Positions 8,474-17,415 of a DNA stretch of 64,000 nt are shown in pieces. Source of the stretch: Polyangium sp. 6x1 (GTDB lineage Bacteria; Myxococcota_A; Polyangia; Polyangiales; Polyangiaceae); contig NZ_JARZHH010000036.1 of assembly GCF_029946515.1 (NCBI RefSeq), positions 1 through 64,000 of the forward strand, given 5' to 3'. The position numbers and the translations under genes are program-made. Numbering within the stretch: the stretch's first letter is position 1; each line of letters starts with the position of its first letter. Under the pieces are notes generated by a model. The model did not search any database and had not been told where the DNA came from. It worked only from the letters and a program-made list of their open reading frames with translations.

Positions 8474-9280
8474 ATGAGCGGGAGCATGTCGGGCGGGCAT
8501 TTCCTGGGTTTTTACGTCGCCGTGCTCGGGCTCGTGGCGCTCGTCCTCGCCCTCTCGCGCCCGCAGATCGCCGCACGCCTCGGTCGCCGAAGGCCCGCGA
8601 TCGCCGCGGCCGCGACGCTCCTGCTCGCCGCGCTCGCCTTCTTCGGCAGCGGCAGCCGCCGGATCACCCTCCGCACCGCCGTCGGACCGAGCGACGGCCT
8701 GCCTGCGCGCCTCACGCAAGCGCACATCGACGCGGCGCTCGCGAAGGGCACGTCGCCTGCGTTCGTCGCGTATGTCGCCGCGCTCTGCAACCTCCCGCCG
8801 CTCGACCACCCCGATCGGCTCCGCTCGCGTTTGTCCATGCGGCACGTCTCGGGCTTCGACCTCCCGGGCGAGGGCATTCGTGTCTCGCCTCCGCCGAAGG
8901 TCGGCGACCCCTGGATCGTCGTCTCGTACGACGACGCCGAGAATGCCGTGCTCGCGGCCTTCGACGGCGGCGAGGGCATGCGTCGCATGCAGCTCGCGCA
9001 GCGCCTCGCGATGGACGTCTTGTCCGAGCTCGTCGTGATCGAGGCCGTCCGCGCGGCGCCCACGGACGCCGAGAAAATCGAAATTCTTCGCGGACAAACC
9101 ATCACAGTCCCCCGCGCGGCCGAATTTCTGGCGCGCGCGCTCGACGAGATCGCGGCGAATGCGTCCCCCGCGCTGAAGGACGTGATCGCGCCGAAGCGCG
9201 CGTACGTGCAAAAATACCTCGACGACCCCACGATGCGAGGTTTGCCCGCGGGCGCGCGCCTCACGCCCCCCGCGCCCTGA
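8474..9280 (+). CDS. Hypothetical membrane-anchored protein (268 aa)
   Basis: Two hydrophobic segments near the N-terminus (residues ~9-27 and ~40-60) flank a basic loop. A soluble ~200-residue domain follows, probably extracytoplasmic. This domain has no motif I recognise, but it has regular helices and the strand-like segment DPWIVVSYDDAENAVLAAF. Codon bias is typical of the genome, which supports coding over the antisense frame. It ends 23 bases before a terminator hairpin. Confidence 0.65.
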   Translation: MSGSMSGGHFLGFYVAVLGLVALVLALSRPQIAARLGRRRPAIAAAATLLLAALAFFGSGSRRITLRTAVGPSDGLPARLTQAHIDAALAKGTSPAFVAYVAALCNLPPLDHPDRLRSRLSMRHVSGFDLPGEGIRVSPPPKVGDPWIVVSYDDAENAVLAAFDGGEGMRRMQLAQRLAMDVLSELVVIEAVRAAPTDAEKIEILRGQTITVPRAAEFLARALDEIAANASPALKDVIAPKRAYVQKYLDDPTMRGLPAGARLTPPAP

Positions 9281-9302
9281 TCCTCCCCCGAAAAAGCGGA
9301 AA

Positions 9303-9320
9303 GCCCCGCCGGAGCGGGGC
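9303..9320. terminator. Hairpin between convergent genes
   Basis: A perfect 7-bp stem GCCCCGC/GCGGGGC with a CGGA tetraloop, between the stops of the 8474 gene and the convergent DUF4331 gene. A run of A on the left side gives a short U tract for transcription from the right, so it may serve both directions. Confidence 0.7.
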
Positions 9321-9355
9321 CTTCCATGGCAACCGTGACCATCGAAGAGCGGCGA

Positions 9356-10762
9356 TCACTCGCCCTTGCCGCGCGTCGCCCCCTCCCAGGGCGGCGCGAG
9401 GTACGGGAACGAGTTCTTGAACGTCGCGTCGTTCGTGTCCACGCCGTCGGCGATCGGCGCGGCGAGCTTGCAGAGCAGCAGGCTCAGCTCGGTATCGGTC
9501 ACGTCCTCTTCCTTGTTCGTGCCCTTGTTGACCTTGCGGCCGTTCGGGAACCCGGAGGGAATGCCGAGGTCGACGCGCAGCACGTCGCCGATCGCCGTGA
9601 TGTTGTGCCCGAGGCCGCCGTTCAGGCTGATGATGTCGATGATGTCCGTGCGGTTCGACTTCAGCGCGGCGACGCCGCCGGCGCCCACGCAACCCGCGAG
9701 CGGGCCGGCGTAGAAGCCCGCGAATTCGGCGTCGCGCACGATCACCGGATTCAGGATGTACGCGCCGAAGTTCGCGACGTCGTCCTTCGGGTGCGTCCGG
9801 TTGAACTTGTCCTTGTCCTGAATGCCGATCACCGCCTCGTTGATCAGCGGCAGGCCGAGGCGCGAGACCTGGACCCACGGGCCGAAGCTATCCGCCGACT
9901 CTTTCCTGCGCAGAATGCGGGTCTTGCGGCGGCTCGCCGACGCCCAGACGCCGATCGTCTGGTTGTCGTTCGCCGCGCCGGAGACGACGGCCGTGCCGCC
10001 GTTCGCCACCTGGAGCGGGATTTCCAGGGCGATCGTGTGCACGTTGTAACCCGACACGTTGTCGTACGGCGTGCCACCGAGCACCGTCTCGAGGCCCGCG
10101 AGATCGAAGACCGCGCCGAGATCCACGCTGAAGCCGTCGTCGCGCGGCCCGGCGAAGACGCGGCCCTCGCCGCCGCCGAGCGCAGTCACGCGCGACGTCG
10201 CGGCCTCGTCCACGAAGAACTGCTCGTACGTCTTGCCCATCGGGACCTGATAGGCGATCGTGTTCGTCCGTGGGCCGACGTTCGGCGGGGCGACCTTCGC
10301 GTTTTGCACGAGGACCGTCGGGTTCTTCCCATTGACGAGCTTCGTCACCGAATACGTCTGTTCCGAGCCGGAGAGCTGGGAGAAGAACTCCTTGCCGCCG
10401 CCGACGGGCGCCTGCAGGTCCCCCGGATCCACGGCGGGATACGCCGACGACGAGAAGCGGATCTGATAGGTCAGCGCGTCGTCGAGGCTGCCCGGGCCGC
10501 GCGCGATGTGGACCTCGTAGAGCACGTCGTCCGAGAACTTGTGCCAGTTCGGGCCGGCGGCGGGCTCCTCGAGGGGGATGTAGTTCGCCAGGATCACGAG
10601 GTTCCCGCCCTCGACCCAGGCATAAAGATCGGTGTTGTCGGCGCGGGGGTCCTCGCCGATGCCGGGCGCCTCGCCGTGGCTCGAAGCCATCGCCGTGCCC
10701 GCCGTCCCGAGAATCGTGAGTGCCGCGAGGGCAGCGCTCGTCCAGGTCATTCGCTTCATCAT
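9356..10762 (-). CDS. DUF4331 family secreted protein
   Basis: Signal peptide ending near residue 26 (TAMASS), followed by SSHGEAPGIGEDPRADNTD, the hallmark start of DUF4331 proteins (usually SSHREAP...DPxADNTD). The domain fills the rest of the protein (468 residues, normal for the family). Biochemical function is not established for the family; the mature N-terminal His and Asp/Glu residues suggest metal binding. ATG start with AAGGAG upstream. It lies 36 bases downstream of a beta-propeller lipoprotein gene on the same strand, so the two are probably cotranscribed and act together outside the cytoplasm. Confidence 0.9.
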   Translation of the reverse strand: MMKRMTWTSAALAALTILGTAGTAMASSHGEAPGIGEDPRADNTDLYAWVEGGNLVILANYIPLEEPAAGPNWHKFSDDVLYEVHIARGPGSLDDALTYQIRFSSSAYPAVDPGDLQAPVGGGKEFFSQLSGSEQTYSVTKLVNGKNPTVLVQNAKVAPPNVGPRTNTIAYQVPMGKTYEQFFVDEAATSRVTALGGGEGRVFAGPRDDGFSVDLGAVFDLAGLETVLGGTPYDNVSGYNVHTIALEIPLQVANGGTAVVSGAANDNQTIGVWASASRRKTRILRRKESADSFGPWVQVSRLGLPLINEAVIGIQDKDKFNRTHPKDDVANFGAYILNPVIVRDAEFAGFYAGPLAGCVGAGGVAALKSNRTDIIDIISLNGGLGHNITAIGDVLRVDLGIPSGFPNGRKVNKGTNKEEDVTDTELSLLLCKLAAPIADGVDTNDATFKNSFPYLAPPWEGATRGKGE

Positions 10763-10797
10763 GATGAGACAAACTCCTTCTTTTTACCCTCTGGCGC

Positions 10798-11892
10798 TCA
10801 CGGGAACGTCACGCGGAACACGGTCCCACCATTGGCCGTGCTATCGACGAACGCGAACGTATTGCCGCCCTTCTTGGCGCGATGCAGGCCCGCGGATTCG
10901 GTGAACGTGCTGATGCCCTGCGAGAGCAGCGTCGGCGTGTTCGTCCCGAGATCCACGGAGATCACGACGTCGGTGCGCGAGCTCGCGTCGAGCCCGGAGA
11001 CGAGCAGGGTCTTGTCGCCATCCATGAGCGCGACGCCGCAGGGATACCCCACGGGAATGCCCGAGAGGATCGTCGTCGCCGTGCCATTCGCCGCGATTTC
11101 GATGATGCTGCCGAGCCCGTCGCCTTGCACGGTATCGCAGACGTAGACCGCGCCTTCGACGGCCATGGCCACGCCGCTCGGATCCTGGAACGGAGCGCCC
11201 TTGGCGACGGTGGAGACGCTTCCACTGCCATCCGCGGCGAGCTTGAAAACGCCGGGCACGCCCTGCGGGTCGTTGCCGGAGAAATAAATGACGTCCTTGC
11301 CGCCCTCGTCGCGGACCTCGATGCCGCGCGGCCGATAGGCGTCCGCCGCCGCGATCTCGGAAACCGCGCCGCCGTCATTGGCGATCGTGAAGATGCGACC
11401 CCGATCCGCCGTGGGATCTTCGGCGCCCACGTCGGCGATGAAGAGCTTGCCGCCGTCGGTGCTCGTCGCGATGCCGAGCGGCGCCACGAGCGGAGCGCCC
11501 GTGAAGAGCTGCGTCGGCGCCGCGGAGTTGTCGCCCTTCGCCTTGAAAATGGCCGGATCGCCATTCACGTCGAGCGCCGTGAAATACACGTCGGCGCCGG
11601 CCGGATCCGGGGTCGCGTCGAACGGGCGCCGGGCCGCCGCATTGTTCGAAGCCGTCGCGACGGTGAATTCGCCCGCCCCGCCGCTGCCGCCGGTGCCACC
11701 CATGCCGCCGGTGCCACCCATGCCACCGGCGCCTCCCGTGCCCCCCGTCCCGCTGCTGCTGCTGGACGAGCTCGATGACGTCGTCGTGTTTCCGGCCGGT
11801 TCGTCACTACAACCCTGAGCGGCGATGGCGACGAAAAGCAAGCCCGTCACGGCGATGGGGCGCAGGAGGCTGTGATGCCTCGTTTCCCTCAT
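10798..11892 (-). CDS. Lipoprotein with Gly-rich linker and NHL/beta-propeller-like domain
   Basis: The ATG at 11892 has a strong GGAGGAAGC ribosome binding site, preferred over the upstream in-frame GTG at 11919. A lipobox ending AAQGC near residue 28 is followed by a Ser run and a repeated GGTGG/GGMGG linker. The remaining ~280 residues contain repeated blades of the type PLGIATSTDGGKLFIADVG, PRGIEVRDEGGKDVIYFSG and PSGVAMAVEGAVYVCDTVQG, typical of NHL/SMP-30-like beta-propellers. It is expected on the outer surface or in the periplasm, tethered by lipid and a flexible linker. It is the first gene of a pair with the DUF4331 protein. Confidence 0.82.
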   Translation of the reverse strand: MRETRHHSLLRPIAVTGLLFVAIAAQGCSDEPAGNTTTSSSSSSSSSGTGGTGGAGGMGGTGGMGGTGGSGGAGEFTVATASNNAAARRPFDATPDPAGADVYFTALDVNGDPAIFKAKGDNSAAPTQLFTGAPLVAPLGIATSTDGGKLFIADVGAEDPTADRGRIFTIANDGGAVSEIAAADAYRPRGIEVRDEGGKDVIYFSGNDPQGVPGVFKLAADGSGSVSTVAKGAPFQDPSGVAMAVEGAVYVCDTVQGDGLGSIIEIAANGTATTILSGIPVGYPCGVALMDGDKTLLVSGLDASSRTDVVISVDLGTNTPTLLSQGISTFTESAGLHRAKKGGNTFAFVDSTANGGTVFRVTFP

Positions 11893-12160
11893 GCTTCCTC
11901 CTTCAATGGGCCTCCCCACCCAGCCGCCGCGCTTGCAACCCGTGCCACGTTGGAATGAGCGAGTGACACGAACCGCGACGAGGGGATGCGTGGATCGACC
12001 AGCGAACCCCTTTATCGGGGTGCGCGGGCTACGCCCGACGCGTGGCCACGGTTGCGCGGATCCTCTGCGTCATTCGCGAAATGGCGTGTTCGCGCGTAGT
12101 TGCGCGCGTGAAGCCGCGGACATCGACCACGAACGAGCCTCGATCTAGACTGCGCGCGCC

Positions 12161-13369
12161 ATGTTCGACGTCGCAAAGTCCATCTACACCCAGACCCTCA
12201 GCGAGATCCGCGCTGCCGGCCTCTACAAGGACGAGCGCGTCATCACGACGCCCCAGGGCGCGAACATCCGCACGAGCGGCGGCCCCGCGGGCGCCGCGCC
12301 GCGCGAGGTCCTGAACTTCTGCGCCAACAACTACCTCGGCCTCTCCTCGCACCCCGCGGTGATCGAAGCGGCCAAGCACGCGATCGACACGCACGGCTTC
12401 GGCCTCTCCAGCGTCCGCTTCATCTGCGGCACGCAGGACCTGCACAAGCAGCTCGAAGGCACGATCAGCCGCTTCTTCGGCACCGACGACACGATCCTCT
12501 ACTCGTCGTGCTTCGACGCGAACGGCGGCCTCTTCGAGACGCTGCTCGGCGAGGAGGACGCGATCATCTCCGACGCGCTGAACCACGCCTCGATCATCGA
12601 CGGCATCCGTCTCTGCAAGGCCGAGCGCCACCGCTACGCGAACGGCGACATGGCCGCGCTCGAGGAGGCGCTGCGCAAGACGCAGGACAAGCGCATCCGC
12701 ATGATCGCGACCGACGGCGTCTTCTCGATGGACGGCTACCTCGCGAAGCTCGACGTCATCTGCGACCTCGCGGACAAGTACCGCGCGATGGTGATGGTCG
12801 ACGACTCGCACGCGACGGGCTTCATCGGCGCGACGGGCCGCGGCACGCCCGAGGAGTGCGGCGTCCTGCACCGGATCGACGTCATGACGTCCACGCTCGG
12901 CAAGGCCCTCGGCGGCGCGAGCGGCGGCTTCACCACGGGCCGGCGCGAGATCATCGACCTGCTCCGCCAGCGCTCGCGCCCGTACCTGTTCTCGAACACG
13001 GTCGCGCCGCCGATCGCGGGCGCGTCGATCGAGGTCTTCTCGCTGCTCGAGCGCGAGCCCGCGCTGCGCGAGCGGCTCATGTCGAACGCGCGCCGCTTCC
13101 GCGAGGGCATGACGGCGGCGGGCTTCACCATCAAGCCGGGCATCCACCCGATCGTGCCGATCATGCTGGGCGACGCGCGCCTCGCCGCGGACCTGGCCGC
13201 CGCGATGCTCGACGAGAGCATCTACGTGATCGGCTTCTCGTACCCGGTGGTTCCGAAGGGCGAGGCCCGCATCCGCGTGCAGCTCAGCGCCGCGCACACG
13301 CCCGAGCACGTGGAACACGCGATCGACGCGTTCACGCGCGTCGGCAAGAAGCTCGGCGTCGTGGCCTGA
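12161..13369 (+). CDS. kbl: Glycine C-acetyltransferase (2-amino-3-ketobutyrate CoA ligase)
   Basis: PLP-dependent enzyme of the alpha-oxoamine synthase family. It cleaves 2-amino-3-ketobutyrate with CoA to glycine and acetyl-CoA, the second step of threonine degradation. The sequence shows [50 protein letters not shown] and the PLP-lysine segment [14 protein letters not shown] (Lys near residue 248). The length of 402 matches E. coli Kbl (398). The first enzyme of the pathway, Tdh, is encoded directly downstream on the opposite strand, which supports Kbl over the related biotin or heme synthases. Confidence 0.95.
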   Translation: MFDVAKSIYTQTLSEIRAAGLYKDERVITTPQGANIRTSGGPAGAAPREVLNFCANNYLGLSSHPAVIEAAKHAIDTHGFGLSSVRFICGTQDLHKQLEGTISRFFGTDDTILYSSCFDANGGLFETLLGEEDAIISDALNHASIIDGIRLCKAERHRYANGDMAALEEALRKTQDKRIRMIATDGVFSMDGYLAKLDVICDLADKYRAMVMVDDSHATGFIGATGRGTPEECGVLHRIDVMTSTLGKALGGASGGFTTGRREIIDLLRQRSRPYLFSNTVAPPIAGASIEVFSLLEREPALRERLMSNARRFREGMTAAGFTIKPGIHPIVPIMLGDARLAADLAAAMLDESIYVIGFSYPVVPKGEARIRVQLSAAHTPEHVEHAIDAFTRVGKKLGVVA

Positions 13370-13386
13370 CCTCCCCACACCCCCTG

Positions 13387-13413
13387 CCCCCTCTCCCCGC
13401 TGGGGAGAGGGGG
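13387..13413. terminator. Perfect 12-bp hairpin between kbl and tdh
   Basis: CCCCCTCTCCCC pairs perfectly with GGGGAGAGGGGG across a GCT loop. It lies 18 bases after the kbl stop and 35 before the tdh stop, so it can terminate either transcript. Very similar C/T-rich stems occur as dispersed intergenic repeats in many high-GC bacteria, so it may also be a REP-like element. Confidence 0.75.
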
Positions 13414-13447
13414 TGAATGGCCGGATTCGTGCGTCGAATCCGTAGAA

Positions 13448-14623
13448 TCAGTAGCGGATGACGACCTTCGGATAGGTCGTGATCGCCTTCTGGAAGTCTC
13501 CCGCGTCGTATTCGCGGAAGTCGAACATCGTCCCCTCGCCGCGCTTCAGGATGACCTCCCAGATGAGGTCGTGGATGTTCGGATCCCGCGACTCGAGCAG
13601 GTGCCGCGTGATGTGCCAGGTCTCGAAGATCCGGCGGCCGATCACGCTGTGCAGGCTGATGCCGTCCACGATCAGCCGATCGAAGTTCTCGATCACCGCG
13701 TCGCCGCTCTTCAAGCCGAACAGGATCACGTCGCCGCCGCGACGGACCGCGTGAATCGCGTTGTTCACGCTCGAGTTCACGCCGCTCATCTCGAGGGCCA
13801 CGTCGACGCCCACGCCGTCCGTCAGCTTCCGGATGCGCTCCGTCAGCTCCGGATCGCTCTTGTGCGGTTTGTCCGTCGAACCGTTCTGCAAGTGCGGCCG
13901 GAGCACCACGTCCGCGCCGAGCCGCCGCGCCATCTCCGCGTGGCTCTCCATCGGCTCGACGCCGATGATGTAGTTCGCACCCATCGCGCGCGCGACCGCC
14001 ACGGCGAACAGGCCGATCGTCCCGCATCCGACGATCGCCACGCGCTTGCCGCGCAGGTTCACCTTCGTGCAAGCGTGCACCGCGTTGCCGAACGGCTCCT
14101 GGATCGCCGCGACCTCGGGCCGGATCTTCGTGATGTCCGTCCGCCAGAGGTTCTTCGCCGGCAGCTTCACGAGATCGGCGAAGCAGCCGTCCTCGCTGAT
14201 GCCGATGATCTTGTCGTCGGCGCAGACGTGCGTGTCGCCGATGCGGCACTGGTAGCAAACGCCGCAGGGGATGTGGCTCTCCGCCGTCACGACGTCGCCC
14301 ACGTCGAGCCCGTATTGCCGCTTCGCGTCCGTTCCGACCTCCACCACGCGGCCGAGCAGCTCGTGCCCGATCACGCGGGACGACTTCTTGTCGCGCTCGA
14401 GCGACTTGAAGATCATGTCCTTGAAGGCCGTGCGGAACCAGATGCCGCGGTCCGAGCCGCAGAAGCCGGTCATGATGGGCTTGATGAGCACCTGCGACCG
14501 GTCGTGGTAATCGGTCGTCTCGTCGATGCGCGGACGCTCGACTTCGGTCTTTCGCAGGCCCGTGGTGTTGTCCCACGGATCGGTCTCGCGGTCGTATGTC
14601 AGGGCCTGCATCGCGTCGCTCAC
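13448..14623 (-). CDS. tdh: L-threonine 3-dehydrogenase-like zinc alcohol dehydrogenase
   Basis: Medium-chain zinc dehydrogenase. The GTG at 14623 has GAGGAGG eight bases upstream, so it is preferred over the first start at 14689. The sequence shows the catalytic zinc ligands in TGFCGSD and VIGHELLG, the structural zinc region with Cys residues in HIPCGVCYQCRIGDTHVC, and a Rossmann loop VAIVGCGTIGLFAVAVA. It oxidises L-threonine to 2-amino-3-ketobutyrate, the Kbl substrate; the convergent kbl gene next door is the main reason for choosing Tdh over other family members. At ~391 residues it is longer than typical Tdh (~340), partly from an insertion around HLQNGSTDKPHKSD. Confidence 0.82.
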   Translation of the reverse strand: MSDAMQALTYDRETDPWDNTTGLRKTEVERPRIDETTDYHDRSQVLIKPIMTGFCGSDRGIWFRTAFKDMIFKSLERDKKSSRVIGHELLGRVVEVGTDAKRQYGLDVGDVVTAESHIPCGVCYQCRIGDTHVCADDKIIGISEDGCFADLVKLPAKNLWRTDITKIRPEVAAIQEPFGNAVHACTKVNLRGKRVAIVGCGTIGLFAVAVARAMGANYIIGVEPMESHAEMARRLGADVVLRPHLQNGSTDKPHKSDPELTERIRKLTDGVGVDVALEMSGVNSSVNNAIHAVRRGGDVILFGLKSGDAVIENFDRLIVDGISLHSVIGRRIFETWHITRHLLESRDPNIHDLIWEVILKRGEGTMFDFREYDAGDFQKAITTYPKVVIRY

Positions 14624-14718
14624 GTTGTGCGCCTCCTCGAAAGACACGTCGGCCAGTGTCGTCGCGGCGCGCGACAGCGCAAGTCCCAAGGCGATTGAAG
14701 GCTGCTTGACGCGATGAG

Positions 14719-16182
14719 CTAACGCAGCTTGCGACCCGGCGGCGGCGTCGTCTGCGAGACAGGCGGGCGCTCACGCATGCATTTGTCGAGGCCCCCTTGC
14801 AGCGATGCGTCGAGCCCGCCAGGGAGCTTCGGACGGCCCATCACGTTCACGAAGAGCCTGTCCTGCGCGATACCACCGCCCGGCGCGAAGCTCATCCACA
14901 CGAACATCGCGCGGCCCTTGATGTTCTCGAACGGCACGCCCGCGCCCATCCCGCCGCGCCAGCTGCGCGAGTCGTGGCTGTTGTAGCGGTTGTCGCCCAT
15001 CACCCACACCTCGTTCGCGTTGACCTTGAACGGGCCCTGGTGATGGCCACAGATGCCCGCCTTGCACGACTGCCCGATCCCGCAGTCCTCTTGCCCCTTG
15101 CACGTGGGTTCGTCGGGGCCGTTCGGGTGCGTGTCGTCGTGCGCGAACAGCGTGAAGTACGACTTGTCCTCGAGGTACTCCACGTAGAGCCAGCCGTCGT
15201 TGCCGTAGCGCCCGACGTAGCAGTGCGGCACGAGCCAGCCGTTGATGATCGGGCGGCCGTTGATCGCCTCCAGCGTGTCGCCGGGGGCCGCGATCACCCG
15301 CTTGATGAAGTCTTGCTCCTTGTTCTCCGGGAACTTGAAGACCATCACGTCCCCGCGCGTCGGCGGCAGGCTCGAGAAGAGCCGCTTCTCCGTGAAGGGG
15401 ATCAGCGGGCCGTAGGTCAGTTTGTTCACGAAGATGTGATCGCCGATCATCAGGCTCGGGATCATCGAGCCGCTCGGGATCTTGAAGGCCTCGATCACGA
15501 ACGCGCGCAGGATGAGCGCGACCGCCACCGCCACGCCAATCGACTCGGCGTACTCGCGCATCTCGCCCTTGCGCCAGCGCGACAGGTGCTCGCCGACCGC
15601 GCGGTCGGCCCGCGCGTGCGCCGTGTCGAACTCCGCGAGGTCGAACTTCTCGGCGGTCATCACCTTCTCGAGGCCGTTCAAGGCCTCGTCGAGGCGCTCG
15701 CGCTCGGCGGTCCTGAGCCCCTTCTGCACGTCGCGCGCGTTCTGCTTGAGGATACGCCGCGCCTCGTCGACGAGCGCCTGCGCCTCCTCGTACCGCGCCC
15801 GCGCTTGCGGCGGGATGTCCTTGCGCCCGACGCCGATCGCGCTCGAGAGCGGGAGCTCGTAGCGGTAGTGCCACGCGAGCATCGCGAAGATCGTGAAGAG
15901 CACGATGCCCGCTGGAATCTGCTGCTCCGCGACGAAGACGCGCAGGCCTCCAGCCGAGACGTCGCCGGGCGCCGGGGTCAGGAGCCAGACGGCGAGAATG
16001 GCCAGGACAAACGGGAGCGTGACGATCCAGATCGCGTAGAAAAGCCCGCGGAGCCAGGACGGTCCGGCGTTGCCCGGGTTCGGTCGTTGCGAGGGGGAAG
16101 GGTCGGATCCCTCCGTCGCGCCGCCTTCTTTGTCGAGGGCGGGCGAGCTCTCGGGAGACCGTTCATCCGGCGTGGTTGCCAA
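14719..16182 (-). CDS. lepB: Signal peptidase I with extended N-terminus and Cys-rich insertion
   Basis: Membrane serine protease that removes signal peptides from exported proteins. The catalytic Ser lies in IPSGSMIPSL (about residue 237) and the general-base Lys in FIKRVIAAPGD (about residue 293); the C-terminal box VMGDNRYNSHDSR is present. Two membrane segments and a ~100-residue coiled-coil-like region precede the usual anchor. A Cys-rich segment, CKGQEDCGIGQSCKAGICG, is inserted around residue 360 in the periplasmic beta-domain and could form disulfides. At ~487 residues it is much longer than E. coli LepB (324). The start is uncertain: a TTG at 16182 with AGAAAGG upstream, or a TTG at 16221. 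Confidence 0.92.
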   Translation of the reverse strand: MATTPDERSPESSPALDKEGGATEGSDPSPSQRPNPGNAGPSWLRGLFYAIWIVTLPFVLAILAVWLLTPAPGDVSAGGLRVFVAEQQIPAGIVLFTIFAMLAWHYRYELPLSSAIGVGRKDIPPQARARYEEAQALVDEARRILKQNARDVQKGLRTAERERLDEALNGLEKVMTAEKFDLAEFDTAHARADRAVGEHLSRWRKGEMREYAESIGVAVAVALILRAFVIEAFKIPSGSMIPSLMIGDHIFVNKLTYGPLIPFTEKRLFSSLPPTRGDVMVFKFPENKEQDFIKRVIAAPGDTLEAINGRPIINGWLVPHCYVGRYGNDGWLYVEYLEDKSYFTLFAHDDTHPNGPDEPTCKGQEDCGIGQSCKAGICGHHQGPFKVNANEVWVMGDNRYNSHDSRSWRGGMGAGVPFENIKGRAMFVWMSFAPGGGIAQDRLFVNVMGRPKLPGGLDASLQGGLDKCMRERPPVSQTTPPPGRKLR

Positions 16183-16242
16183 GGGGTTAGCCTTTCTATA
16201 CGCCGCCCTGGGGCAGGGCAAGGGCGAGAGGCGCCGCGCAGC

Positions 16243-17307
16243 TCAAGGCGCGGCCCCGACTTCGACCGCGTAACTGACGAGTGCGGCTCGGTCATCACCG
16301 GCCACGCTGGGCGGAGCCGTCCTGCCGGCTGCCGCCGTGTTGTCGAAGATCACGTAGTACTGGCCGGCCGGCAGCGGCAGCGGCCTCCGCCATACCATGC
16401 CGCTCGATACGGGCTCGTCCAGGACGGGGGGCGCGGGCGGCGGACCGAGCGTCGCGTTCGTCGTGTACTGCTGCAGCCACGCGTCGCCGACGCCGCGATG
16501 CACCACGATCACGTCGACCGCGGGCGCGCCGTCGACGGCCACGCTCAGATAGAGCGCCTGCCCCTTCCCCTTCACCTCGAACGGGCCCGCGTAGTCCCGC
16601 TGGTTCTGGTGCACTTCGATGCGCTCGTTCACGAGCACGAGGCGACCGTTGTCCGCGGTCTTGTACGGCGAGCCCGGCCGCTGTCCCTTCTCGACGACGC
16701 CGAGGCCGAAGTCGACGCTGCCGTCGGGATCACGGATGACCGTGAAGCCGCGGCTGATCTCCTTCTTCAGCACCGCGCCGCCGACCTGATCGAGGAAGCC
16801 TTGCGTCGATCCGCCGGGCAGTCCGAAGGCCCCGGGCGCGGGCGGCTGCTCGATGAGGCGCGACGTGAACGTCGTGGCGCTCGTCGCGTGCTCGCGGAAG
16901 TACACGTACATCGTGCTGCCATCCATCAGGAAGTCGTGGTCGTACTCGACGGCCGCGCTCGCATCGAAGCCGATGCGCTTCGTGAGGTTCGTCCAGGCGT
17001 AGCCGTAGCCGCCGAACTGAAGGAAGAGGTTGCCCGAGGCGAGCTCCTGCGCGGCGCAGGAGAGCGGGAAGAAGCGGCCCGTCGCCGGATCTTCCTCGCG
17101 CAGCTTGAGCGGCACGCTGCGCTTCTGCACCTCGCGGCAGATCTGGCCGCGCGCGAACGAGAAGATGCCGCGGCGGAGCGTGAGGTTGCCCGGATCGTTC
17201 ACGACGCCGGGCATCACCGCGAGCGACGTCTGGCCGCAGCTCGCGCCCACGAAGGAGAGCGCGAAAGCGACGGAGAGGAGGCGCGCTGTGACGGCACGGA
17301 AGGACAT
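16243..17307 (-). CDS. Putative lipoprotein, unknown function
   Basis: ATG start, basic n-region, hydrophobic core and a lipobox-like VGASC near residue 24. The mature ~330 residues appear mostly beta-rich, with segments such as NLFLQFGGYGYAWTNL, STMYVYFREHA, FEVKGKGQALYLSVAVDG and a C-terminal PLPLPAGQYYVIFDNT resembling a small beta-sandwich. No family is recognised. It is encoded upstream of lepB on the same strand with a 60-base gap, and could be cotranscribed with it. Predicted location is the periplasm or outer membrane. Confidence 0.72.
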   Translation of the reverse strand: MSFRAVTARLLSVAFALSFVGASCGQTSLAVMPGVVNDPGNLTLRRGIFSFARGQICREVQKRSVPLKLREEDPATGRFFPLSCAAQELASGNLFLQFGGYGYAWTNLTKRIGFDASAAVEYDHDFLMDGSTMYVYFREHATSATTFTSRLIEQPPAPGAFGLPGGSTQGFLDQVGGAVLKKEISRGFTVIRDPDGSVDFGLGVVEKGQRPGSPYKTADNGRLVLVNERIEVHQNQRDYAGPFEVKGKGQALYLSVAVDGAPAVDVIVVHRGVGDAWLQQYTTNATLGPPPAPPVLDEPVSSGMVWRRPLPLPAGQYYVIFDNTAAAGRTAPPSVAGDDRAALVSYAVEVGAAP

Positions 17308-17415
17308 GGCGGGGGAGGATAGTGCATACGCACGGCCTCGGGCAGGTTTGGGACAGAGCTCGGCTTGTCGGAGCGGAGCCCCAAGCATTGAAAGGAGTGA
17401 TAGCGTTTTCGCCTC

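Noticed and set aside
8393-9211. Upstream extension of the 7799-8392 lipoprotein frame
   Set aside because: The ATG at 8392 has a good ribosome binding site and is directly followed by a lipoprotein signal peptide; the upstream part is antisense to a better-supported gene.
12006-12021. Small hairpin ACCCC/GGGGT upstream of kbl
   Set aside because: Only five base pairs with no U tract; too weak to call a terminator or leader element.
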